Source: Acidimicrobiaceae bacterium
GTDB lineage: Bacteria; Actinomycetota; Acidimicrobiia; Acidimicrobiales; UBA8190
Reading direction: 5' to 3'
DNA length: 8,044 nt
Assembly (NCBI GenBank): GCA_003131945.1
Contig: PKWD01000218.1
Span: forward strand, 6,421-14,464
In this document: in pieces, positions 1 through 5,179 of the stretch
Layout of the letters: every line of letters starts with the position of its first letter
Numbering within the stretch: the stretch's first letter is position 1
Notes under the pieces: model-generated
The model's database searches: none
What the model was told of the DNA's origin: nothing
What the model saw: only the letters and a program-made list of their open reading frames with translations
Translations under genes and position numbers: made by a program

Positions 1-73
1 CCACCACCAGCCCGGCCCCGAGGACGGGCTCCAGGGCGGCGGCGAGCTGCTCCGACAGATCCTCTCCGGCCAC
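1..73 (-). CDS. Start of a probable phosphotransferase-family protein (partial, runs off left edge)
   Basis: Read on the minus strand from GTG at 73, the sequence gives about 24 residues, beginning VAGEDLSEQLAAALEPVLGA and ending GLVV at the edge. This resembles the N-terminus of actinobacterial aminoglycoside phosphotransferase/choline-kinase-fold proteins, where a short amphipathic helix precedes a strand leading to the Gly-rich nucleotide loop. No catalytic motif is inside the window, so the family is inferred from style and from the neighbour: such genes often sit near DUF7064-like proteins like the one diverging from it. The start is supported by a TAGCCT hexamer 7 bases upstream, a leaderless arrangement. 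An in-frame GTG further upstream, near 97, lies before this -10-like hexamer and is less likely. The product could be something else entirely. Confidence 0.42.
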   Translation of the reverse strand, partial: MAGEDLSEQLAAALEPVLGAGLVV

Positions 74-80
74 GGTCGAG

Positions 81-86
81 AGGCTA
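81..86 (-). promoter_or_regulatory. -10-like element TAGCCT for the minus-strand gene starting at 73
   Basis: On the minus strand TAGCCT matches the actinobacterial TANNNT -10 pattern and is followed by 7 bases and then GTG at 73. This places transcription start at or next to the start codon. No convincing -35 was seen, and no Shine-Dalgarno sequence precedes the GTG. Confidence 0.4.
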
Positions 87-171
87 GGTCGGACCACCGG
101 GTAGCCCGACGGGTGGCGCTGACGGGCGCCGCGGGTGGCGCCGGGGGTTGTGCAGCGGGGCCGCCGATAGG

Positions 172-1182
172 GTGTCGTCCATCGCCATCCGCCTGGAACC
201 GGTCGACGAGTACATGCACGAGTTGGGCCCCGAGCCCAACTTCAACGAGTCCATGTACTTCAACGCCTACGACCCCGAGCGGAGAATCGGGGGCTTCTTC
301 CGGCTCGGCAACCGCGCCAACGAGGGCACCGGTGAGATGACGGCCTGTCTCTACCTCCCCGACGGCCGTGTCGCCTTCATGTTCCGGAGGCCGAAGGTGG
401 CCGACAACTCGGCCTTCGACGCCGCCGGCATGCGCTTCGACGTCATCGAACCGTTCGAAGAGCTGATTGTCACCTACGGGGGACCGGTCGTCCTGCTCGA
501 GAATCCCCTCGAGATGGCCGATCCACGCGCCGCCTTCAGCGGCAACCCGCACGTCGAGTGTGCCGTCCGGCTCACCTACGCCGGGCGCTCGGCCATGTTC
601 GGTGGTGAACCCGACCAGCCGGCCGAACGTCCGGGAGAGGAATTCGCCCGCGGTCACTACGAGCAGCTGGTGGAGGCTTCGGGCACCGTCGAAGTCGGTG
701 ACGACGCCTGGGACATCCACGGCTTCGGGCTGCGGGACCACAGCTGGGGCCCCCGCTACTGGCAGGCCCCCTGGTACTACCGATGGCTGACGGCCAATTT
801 CGGACCCGGCTTCGGCTTCATGGGGTCACGGATCGCCCGGCGCGACAGTAACGGGATCCGCGGCGGCTTCGTCTGGGACGGCGACAAGCTGCATCTGTGC
901 ACGGACTTCCGGATCAGCTCGACCTGGGAGGGTGACGACCGGTACCACCGTGCGCTCGAAGCCGAGCTCGTCACCGCCGAACGGACGTGGTCGGTGAAGG
1001 GCCGGGTGATCCGGCTCATCCCGCTGCGCAACCGTCGGCAGAGCCCCGACGGCGGCGACCTCGTGACCCGGATCTCCGAGGGCCTCACCGAATGGACCCT
1101 CGATGACGGTCGCGTCGGGTACGGGCTGTCGGAGTACCTCGATCAGATCGTCGACGGACAGCCGGTGGGGATGGCCGAGTAG
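172..1182 (+). CDS. AttH/CrtC-like (DUF7064/DUF7065-type) conserved protein, function unknown
   Basis: The 336-residue protein (from GTG at 172) has no signal peptide or membrane span and is probably cytoplasmic. The clearest signature is GLRDHSWGPRYWQAPWYYRW at about residues 186-205, a Trp/Tyr-rich block with a DHSWG core typical of the lipocalin-like AttH/hydroxyneurosporene-synthase fold. Other conserved-looking stretches are NFNESMYFNAYD (23-34), CLYLPDGRVAFMF (59-71) and an ISEGLTEWTLDDG segment near the C-terminus (301-313). From memory this belongs to actinobacterial proteins labelled DUF7064/DUF7065, often found near phosphotransferase and lipid-metabolism genes; no reaction is established. 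It diverges from a likely phosphotransferase gene. The start is uncertain: TTG 148 adds eight residues, GTG 172 has only a weak AGCGGGG upstream, and ATG 214 would begin at MHELG. Coding potential is high throughout, with no frameshift. Confidence 0.8.
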   Translation: MSSIAIRLEPVDEYMHELGPEPNFNESMYFNAYDPERRIGGFFRLGNRANEGTGEMTACLYLPDGRVAFMFRRPKVADNSAFDAAGMRFDVIEPFEELIVTYGGPVVLLENPLEMADPRAAFSGNPHVECAVRLTYAGRSAMFGGEPDQPAERPGEEFARGHYEQLVEASGTVEVGDDAWDIHGFGLRDHSWGPRYWQAPWYYRWLTANFGPGFGFMGSRIARRDSNGIRGGFVWDGDKLHLCTDFRISSTWEGDDRYHRALEAELVTAERTWSVKGRVIRLIPLRNRRQSPDGGDLVTRISEGLTEWTLDDGRVGYGLSEYLDQIVDGQPVGMAE

Positions 1183-1194
1183 CCGACCGGGCCC

Positions 1195-1219
1195 GTTCGG
1201 CTCTCGCACCGAGCCGGGC
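1195..1219 (+). terminator. Short hairpin between the first and second plus-strand genes
   Basis: CGGCTC (1198-1203) pairs with GAGCCG (1211-1216) over a 7-base loop. Two G-T wobbles and one G-C pair extend the stem outward. No T-run follows, so it may be a weak terminator or chance pairing in GC-rich DNA. It lies in the 50-base gap after the stop at 1182. Confidence 0.25.
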
Positions 1220-1232
1220 CAGACTGTCGAAG

Positions 1233-2300
1233 ATGGACCGGTCCACGATCGACATCTACGAAGAACGCGGCGCCCAGTGGGCCGAGCGCCGGCGGCCCGT
1301 GCGCCGGGCCGACGCGCTGGCATTCGGACGGCGGGTGGCGCCGGGAGTGGTGCGGATCGACCTCGGCTGCGGGGCCGGTCGGTACACCGCTCAGCTCGGG
1401 CGCCCGGTCATCGGGATCGACGCGTCGCGGACGATGCTCGACCTCTGTCGCCACCAGGTGCCCTCCGGCCTGCTCGTGCAGGGTGATCTCGAAGCCCTTC
1501 CCTTCGGCCCGCGGTGTCTCGGTGGTGGATGGGCCAACATGAGCTATCTCCATGTGCCCGGGGTCCGTCTCCCTCTGGCCCTGGCCGACCTGCACCGGGT
1601 GCTCGTCGTCGGTGCCGCCCTGGACCTCCAGGTATTGGCCGGCTCCTACGAAGGAAATGCACTGCCCGACGACGACATCGGCGGTCGGTTCTTCGCGTCG
1701 TGGCCGCCCGATCGCTTGGCCGACGTCCTCGTCGGAGCGGGCTTCGACGTCACCGGACTCGAGGTCGACGGCAACGTGGTGCGGGCTCGAGCCGTGCGCG
1801 CCCGCACCCTGGCCGACATCGTCGCACCCGGCCTCCGGCTCTTGATGGTGGGGCTGAATCCGAGCCTCTACTCGGCCGACCGCGGCGTCGGTTATGCCCG
1901 TCCCGGTAACCGTTTCTGGCCCGCCCTCATGGCGGCCGGGATCGTGACACGCGACCGCGACCCGGATCACGCGCTGAAGGCGCACCGGGTGGGTATGACC
2001 GACGCCGTCAAGCGCGCCACGGTGGGGGCGAAGGAGATTTCTCTGTCGGAGTACCGCCAGGGAATGGCCCGCGTCGAACGTCTGACACAGTGGCTGGCAC
2101 CGGCGGCCGTCTGCATGGTCGGGCTGTCGGGTTGGCGGGCCGCCGTCGAAGCCGGGGCGCGCCCGGGTGTCCAACCCGAACTGTTCGGGGGACGGCCCGT
2201 GTACCTGATGCCGTCGACCAGCGGTGCCAACGCGCACGCACAGCTGCCCGATCTCGTCGCGCATCTCCGAGCCGCTCTGGCCGCCGCTACGAGGCGCTGA
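1233..2300 (+). CDS. Fusion of SAM methyltransferase domain and Mug-type mismatch-specific DNA glycosylase
   Basis: The 355-residue protein has two domains. Residues 1-190 form a class I SAM-dependent methyltransferase: motif I is RIDLGCGAGRYT (41-52), the acidic strand-2 end is VIGIDAS (59-65), QGDLEALPF (83-91) is the adenine-site region, and SYLHVP (104-109) lies in the motif IV region. Residues 193-350 form a complete Mug/TDG-family glycosylase. LADIVAPGLRLLMVGLNPSL (193-212) aligns with the start of E. coli Mug, placing the catalytic-water Asn at N209. RPGNRFW (223-229) follows, and MPSTSGANAH (326-335) replaces the NPSGLS motif. By family knowledge Mug enzymes excise uracil or thymine-type lesions from mismatches, giving base-excision repair. 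The methyltransferase substrate is unknown. ATG 1233 is 50 bases after the previous stop and lacks a clear Shine-Dalgarno; CAGACT lies 7 bases upstream. The joint is continuous in frame, so the fusion is real unless there is a sequencing error. Confidence 0.88.
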   Translation: MDRSTIDIYEERGAQWAERRRPVRRADALAFGRRVAPGVVRIDLGCGAGRYTAQLGRPVIGIDASRTMLDLCRHQVPSGLLVQGDLEALPFGPRCLGGGWANMSYLHVPGVRLPLALADLHRVLVVGAALDLQVLAGSYEGNALPDDDIGGRFFASWPPDRLADVLVGAGFDVTGLEVDGNVVRARAVRARTLADIVAPGLRLLMVGLNPSLYSADRGVGYARPGNRFWPALMAAGIVTRDRDPDHALKAHRVGMTDAVKRATVGAKEISLSEYRQGMARVERLTQWLAPAAVCMVGLSGWRAAVEAGARPGVQPELFGGRPVYLMPSTSGANAHAQLPDLVAHLRAALAAATRR

Positions 2301-2310
2301 ACAAAGCTGC

Positions 2311-2420
2311 GCTCGTCGCTCGTCGCTCGTCGCTGGACGCGACAATGTCGACGTCACGACCGGTCGTCGTCACGACCGTCGACGTCACGCCGGTCGTCGT
2401 CACGACCGGTCGTCGTCACC
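2311..2420. repeat. Intergenic tandem repeat block with palindromic cores
   Basis: Two repeat types lie side by side. GCTCGTC is repeated three times at 2311-2331. A ~30-base unit then occurs at 2347-2377 and 2378-2407, differing by one deleted base and one junction change, followed by a 12-base partial copy (2408-2419). Units begin GTCGACGTCACG and end CGTCGTCACGACC. The 12-base perfect palindrome ACGACCGGTCGT occurs at 2356-2367 and 2402-2413. GACG/CGTC arms around the first copy allow a 10-pair hairpin with a 2-base bulge. The block fills most of the gap after the fusion gene, so it could serve as a terminator, a protein-binding array or a slippage-generated repeat. Confidence 0.75.
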
Positions 2421-2490
2421 CTCGCTCGACACGACGCATGGCGCGGCCACAGCACGCACTGAAGTCCGCCAAATCTCCAGAAGCGTGCAC

Positions 2491-2496
2491 TAGCCT
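2491..2496 (+). promoter_or_regulatory. -10-like element TAGCCT for the methyltransferase at 2506
   Basis: TAGCCT is identical to the element on the minus strand at 81-86 and fits TANNNT. Nine bases separate it from GTG 2506, so transcription would start within about one or two bases of the start codon. No -35 consensus is evident. Confidence 0.45.
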
Positions 2497-2505
2497 CGTT
2501 TTTCA

Positions 2506-3405
2506 GTGGTTATCAGCGGCACCAGTGACGTGTCTTCGCAGCTACTGACGTCACGCCGGGGAAGCTCCGGTCTCGGAATCCGTCACGGATGCCGAGCTGC
2601 ATACCATGACGAGGCGTCGGCCGCCTCGTATGCGCAACACTTCGACCCGGCCTTCGGCCGCCGGTTTGCCGAACGTGCTCTCGATGCCCTCGTCGTGGTC
2701 CGCGGTGCGCGCGTGCTCGACGTGGCCTGCGGTACCGGGGTCTTCGGCCGGCTCGCCGCGCACGTCGTCGGTCCCGACGGCAGGGTGGTGGGCATCGATC
2801 CTTCCGCCATCGCACTGTCCACGGCGCGACGGATCGATCCCACCAGCATCGTCGACTGGCAACAGTGGGATGACGGCGGTCTCCCCTTCGACAACGGCAC
2901 CTTCGATGTCGTCGCCTGCCAGCATGCCCTGCACCGGTTCCCCGACCCGCTGCTGATCCTGGAAGAGATGCGCCGCGTTCTGGCTCCCGGCGGTCGGCTG
3001 GGGATCACCACCTGGGGACCCATCGAAGAGAACCCGGCCTTCGCCGCCGAGCTCGATGCCACCGTCAAGGCGGGACTCGACGATTCCGGCGTCGTCGACG
3101 CCCTCCTCGACGCCTTCGCCTGGCACCGCACCGTGGACCTCAAAGAACTGGCGAACAGCGCCGGGCTCGTCGACATCTCGTGCCAGACGATCAGGATGTT
3201 GACGGCGCTTCCCCGCGTCGCCGAATGGGTGCGGGTCTATCCGTCGCTGCCCCCCCTGTCCCAGGTCTGGCAGCACTGCGATCAACAGACGCGTCTGCAG
3301 TTCCTGTCGAGAGCCACCGAGCTGTTGCGGCCCTTCGAGCACGACAGCGTCCTGCGCGTGCAGGCGTCCTCGCGACTGCTCGTGGCCCGGCATCCGCGCT
3401 CCTGA
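2506..3405 (+). CDS. Class I SAM-dependent methyltransferase (UbiE/COQ5-like)
   Basis: The 299-residue soluble protein is a Rossmann-fold methyltransferase. Motif I is VLDVACGTGVFG (70-81), GIDPS (96-100) is the acidic end of strand 2, FDVVACQHALHRFPD (133-147) is motif IV and its following helix, and VLAPGGRLGITTW (158-170) is the usual strand-5 segment. The C-terminal 100 residues are likely the substrate cap. The acceptor cannot be told from sequence; small-molecule or quinone-like methylation is typical of this type. The recognisable fold begins near Y33 (YHDEASAASYAQHF), so the first ~30 residues are a poorly conserved extension. The only in-frame starts are GTG 2506 and GTG 2530. GTG 2506 is preferred because TAGCCT lies 9 bases before it, a near-leaderless layout. 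It is not closely similar to the methyltransferase domain of the fusion upstream. Confidence 0.85.
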   Translation: MVISGTSDVSSQLLTSRRGSSGLGIRHGCRAAYHDEASAASYAQHFDPAFGRRFAERALDALVVVRGARVLDVACGTGVFGRLAAHVVGPDGRVVGIDPSAIALSTARRIDPTSIVDWQQWDDGGLPFDNGTFDVVACQHALHRFPDPLLILEEMRRVLAPGGRLGITTWGPIEENPAFAAELDATVKAGLDDSGVVDALLDAFAWHRTVDLKELANSAGLVDISCQTIRMLTALPRVAEWVRVYPSLPPLSQVWQHCDQQTRLQFLSRATELLRPFEHDSVLRVQASSRLLVARHPRS

Positions 3406-3416
3406 CGCCTTCCCCG

Positions 3417-3433
3417 GCCGGTGCGGCGCCGGT
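3417..3433 (+). terminator. Weak GC-rich hairpin after the methyltransferase gene
   Basis: CCGG (3418-3421) pairs with CCGG (3429-3432), with flanking G-T wobbles and one inner G-C pair over a CGG loop. It sits 12 bases after the stop and is followed, after GCGGGGA, by the pyrimidine-rich TCCTCTGTTTCTC. Alternative foldings exist, so this is a low-confidence terminator. Confidence 0.25.
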
Positions 3434-3454
3434 GCGGGGATCCTCTGTTTCTCG

Positions 3455-3460
3455 TAAGGT
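3455..3460 (+). promoter_or_regulatory. -10-like element TAAGGT for the ArsR-type regulator gene
   Basis: TAAGGT fits TANNNT and is followed by 6 bases (CGCCAT) and then GTG 3467, predicting a leaderless transcript. No Shine-Dalgarno is present, which supports this reading of the start. Confidence 0.45.
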
Positions 3461-3466
3461 CGCCAT

Positions 3467-3802
3467 GTGTCCGACTCCGAGGCGTGCCTGCGGACGCTCG
3501 CTCATCCGGTGCGCCGACGCATCCTGGACCTGTTGTGGGACACCGAGCGGGCCTCGACCGAGGTGGCCCAGGGATGCGGCATCTCGAGACCGGCGGCGTC
3601 ACAACAGCTGAAGGTCCTCCTGAACGCCGACCTCGTCACGGTCCGGATACGGGGGACGCAACGCCTGTACCTGGCGCGCCTCGACAAGCTGGCCGAGCTC
3701 CGGGAGCTTCTCGAGAACTTCTGGGGAGAACGACTGAGTGCTCTGCAGGCCGCCGCCGAAGGACCGTCCGACGGAGGCGCACCGGCAGAAGACGAGCACT
3801 GA
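3467..3802 (+). CDS. ArsR-family winged-helix transcriptional regulator
   Basis: The 111-residue protein has the standard size and order of an ArsR/SmtB-type dimeric repressor. LAHPVRRRILDLL (11-23) is the first core helix, followed by the helix-turn-helix STEVAQGCGISRPAASQQLK (30-49). LLNADLVTVRIRGTQRLYLA (51-70) forms the beta wing. A C-terminal helix (72-97) would dimerise, and an acidic Gly/Ala tail ends the protein. The classic metal-binding ELCVCDL motif is absent; the only cysteines are C7 and C37, so metal sensing is not indicated. Its targets are unknown. It is transcribed alone, between two hairpins, and could repress itself or an adjacent gene. GTG 3467 is chosen because the core helix begins right after it and a -10-like hexamer lies 6 bases upstream. 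Confidence 0.88.
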   Translation: MSDSEACLRTLAHPVRRRILDLLWDTERASTEVAQGCGISRPAASQQLKVLLNADLVTVRIRGTQRLYLARLDKLAELRELLENFWGERLSALQAAAEGPSDGGAPAEDEH

Positions 3803-3825
3803 TGCCGCGGCCGGCACCGGTGCTC
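3794..3825 (+). terminator. Strong hairpin overlapping the regulator's stop codon
   Basis: GAGCACTGATGCCG (3794-3807) folds on CGGCACCGGTGCTC (3812-3825) with a CGGC tetraloop. Of 14 positions, 12 are Watson-Crick pairs, one is a T-G wobble and one an A-C mismatch. The TGA stop (3800-3802) lies in the left arm. A pyrimidine-rich stretch (TTCTCC, then TCCTTCC) follows rather than a pure T-run. This is the best terminator candidate in the window. Confidence 0.6.
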
Positions 3826-3927
3826 TTCTCCACGTCCTTCCAAGGCTTGCGTCCCAGGGTCTTCATAGAGACGTCACAGACTCGGAAATACCGGGGTGGT
3901 TGCGACCGGCGGCTGTGGATGCCGACG

Positions 3928-3940
3928 TAGGCTGGAGGAA
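3928..3940 (+). promoter_or_regulatory. TAGGCT -10-like element joined to GGAGGAA, directly before ATG 3941
   Basis: TAGGCT (3928-3933) fits TANNNT and is followed by the 7 bases GGAGGAA and then ATG. GGAGG looks like a perfect Shine-Dalgarno but sits only 2 bases from the ATG, too close for normal use, and would be missing from an mRNA starting at +1. A leaderless start at ATG 3941 is therefore favoured. Confidence 0.4.
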
Positions 3941-5140
3941 ATGCCGGACGACGACCAACAGGGCCACAACGGCGAGCACCCGGTTCCACCGACCACTCCG
4001 GCGCCCCCTCCCCCTCTCGGTGTTCCTTCTTCCCCGCCTCCCGGGTCGTTGACGCCGCCGCCCCCTGCTCCGCCGGGGACACCTCCGCCTCCCCTGGCTC
4101 CGCCGCCGGGATCGCTTCCGCCCACCTACCCGCCCGGGTATCCCCCTCCCCCCGGAGTGGAACCGACCTTTCAGGCCCCGGCGCCGTGGGCTCCGACCGC
4201 CTACCCGCCAACCACGGGGTCCACCGCGTTCGCACCGCCGGGCGGGCCACCGGTCTTCGGTTCCCCGGGCCTGCCGAACGGGTCGGTCCACGACCCGTCG
4301 TCGCCCCGACCCCGGCGCCGGATCCTTCTCACCGTCGTCATCGCCATCGTGGTGGTGGCCCTGGTGGCGGCCATCACCGGAGTATTCGTATCCGGCGGAT
4401 CGAATTCGACGACGCCGACACAAAAGAACACGGCGATATCACCGGCGGCCCGCCAACTCCTGCAATCGGCGCTGTCGGCCGCCGGCCAGGTCAACTCCTT
4501 TCACTATGTTGCCACCTCGACGGTGTCGGGTCCGAACGGCTACACCCAGAAGACCATCGGCGACGCCGGACCCGACAGCGGGCAACAGGACATCACCGTC
4601 GGCGCCCAGAAGTTCACTGTGCTCGTGGTGGGCACCGCCTGCTACCTGAAGGGCAACGCCGCCGCCCTCACCACCAATCTGGGCCTCTCCTCCGTCGCTG
4701 CCACCGCCCACACCGGACAGTGGATCTCTCTGGCCCGCACCGACGGGCCCTACGCATCGGTCTATGCCGCCGTCACGGCCCCATCGGCCCTGGCCGACAA
4801 CATCACCATCACACCCGAGAACCAGTTGCCACCCACGAAGGTGGACGGCCGCCGGGTGGTGACGATCTCAGGTGCCATCGCCAAGGTGCACATCGCCGGC
4901 CAGACCATCGCGCCGAAGGGAACTGCGGCCCTGGCCGTGAGGTCGGCGGCACCGCACCTCCCGGTCCGCTACACCGAGAACGGCACCGTGAACAGCCAGC
5001 AGACCGTGTCCAGCTTCTCCTTCAGCCACTGGGGCAAGGCCGTGCACGTCACGGCCCCGTCCGGGGCCGTGCCCTACGCGTCGCTGCCCACGGGGTCGGG
5101 CTCGGTGCCGTCGAGCCCCACCGGGACCGTCCTCACCTGA
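3941..5140 (+). CDS. Pro-rich single-pass membrane protein with an extracytoplasmic domain
   Basis: The 399-residue protein has three parts. Residues 14-110 are extremely Pro-rich, with runs such as APPPP, TPPPPAPPGTPPPP and PPTYPPGYPPPPG, and likely form a disordered cytoplasmic arm. Residues 124-127 (PRRR) precede a hydrophobic span ILLTVVIAIVVVALVAAITG (128-147); the positive-inside rule then puts the C-terminus outside. Residues 165-399 form the outer domain: helix AARQLLQSALSAAGQV (169-184), strands NSFHYVATSTVSG (185-197), AQKFTVLVVGTACYLKG (222-238) and more beta-rich segments. This pattern of a helix followed by a beta sheet recalls the LppX/LprG lipid-carrier fold, but there is no lipobox, so that link is inference. 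C234 is its only cysteine. The function is not recognised. An extension to GTG 3896 adds 15 residues unlike the rest and lies upstream of the -10-like element, so ATG 3941 is chosen. Confidence 0.8.
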   Translation: MPDDDQQGHNGEHPVPPTTPAPPPPLGVPSSPPPGSLTPPPPAPPGTPPPPLAPPPGSLPPTYPPGYPPPPGVEPTFQAPAPWAPTAYPPTTGSTAFAPPGGPPVFGSPGLPNGSVHDPSSPRPRRRILLTVVIAIVVVALVAAITGVFVSGGSNSTTPTQKNTAISPAARQLLQSALSAAGQVNSFHYVATSTVSGPNGYTQKTIGDAGPDSGQQDITVGAQKFTVLVVGTACYLKGNAAALTTNLGLSSVAATAHTGQWISLARTDGPYASVYAAVTAPSALADNITITPENQLPPTKVDGRRVVTISGAIAKVHIAGQTIAPKGTAALAVRSAAPHLPVRYTENGTVNSQQTVSSFSFSHWGKAVHVTAPSGAVPYASLPTGSGSVPSSPTGTVLT

Positions 5141-5179
5141 CTGACAGCCGGCTGCCCGACCGCTCCTCGGCCCGACGGG

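Noticed and set aside
1143..2357. A 404-codon open frame on the minus strand, longer than the real gene opposite it
   Set aside because: It is the antisense shadow of the methyltransferase-Mug fusion. Its translation shows no domain or motif and is Arg/Gly/His-rich as expected for the reverse of GC-rich codons, while the plus strand has clear motifs end to end.
2311..2420. Possible CRISPR array
   Set aside because: The repeat units are directly abutting with no unique spacers, and no cas gene is nearby.
2224..2548. Small plus-strand open frames reading through the intergenic repeat block
   Set aside because: Their translations are repeat-derived (TTGRRHD..., VVVTTVDVTPVVVTT), with no start signals and no conservation evidence; the DNA repeat explains the open frame.
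3421..3930. A 169-codon plus-strand open frame across the ArsR-type gene and the following gap
   Set aside because: It overlaps the regulator in another frame with Arg/Gly/Pro-rich composition. Its tail from ATG 3801 (MPRPAPVLFS...) lies in a hairpin and promoter region and has no ribosome-binding site.
3636..4423. Gly/Arg-rich minus-strand open frames opposite the Pro-rich coding region
   Set aside because: Reverse reading of CCN proline codons necessarily gives GGN/NGG-rich frames; these are compositional artefacts.
5141..5179. Bidirectional terminator between the convergent genes
   Set aside because: Only a CTGAC/GTCAG pair and small 4-base complementarities were found; no continuous stem could be built.
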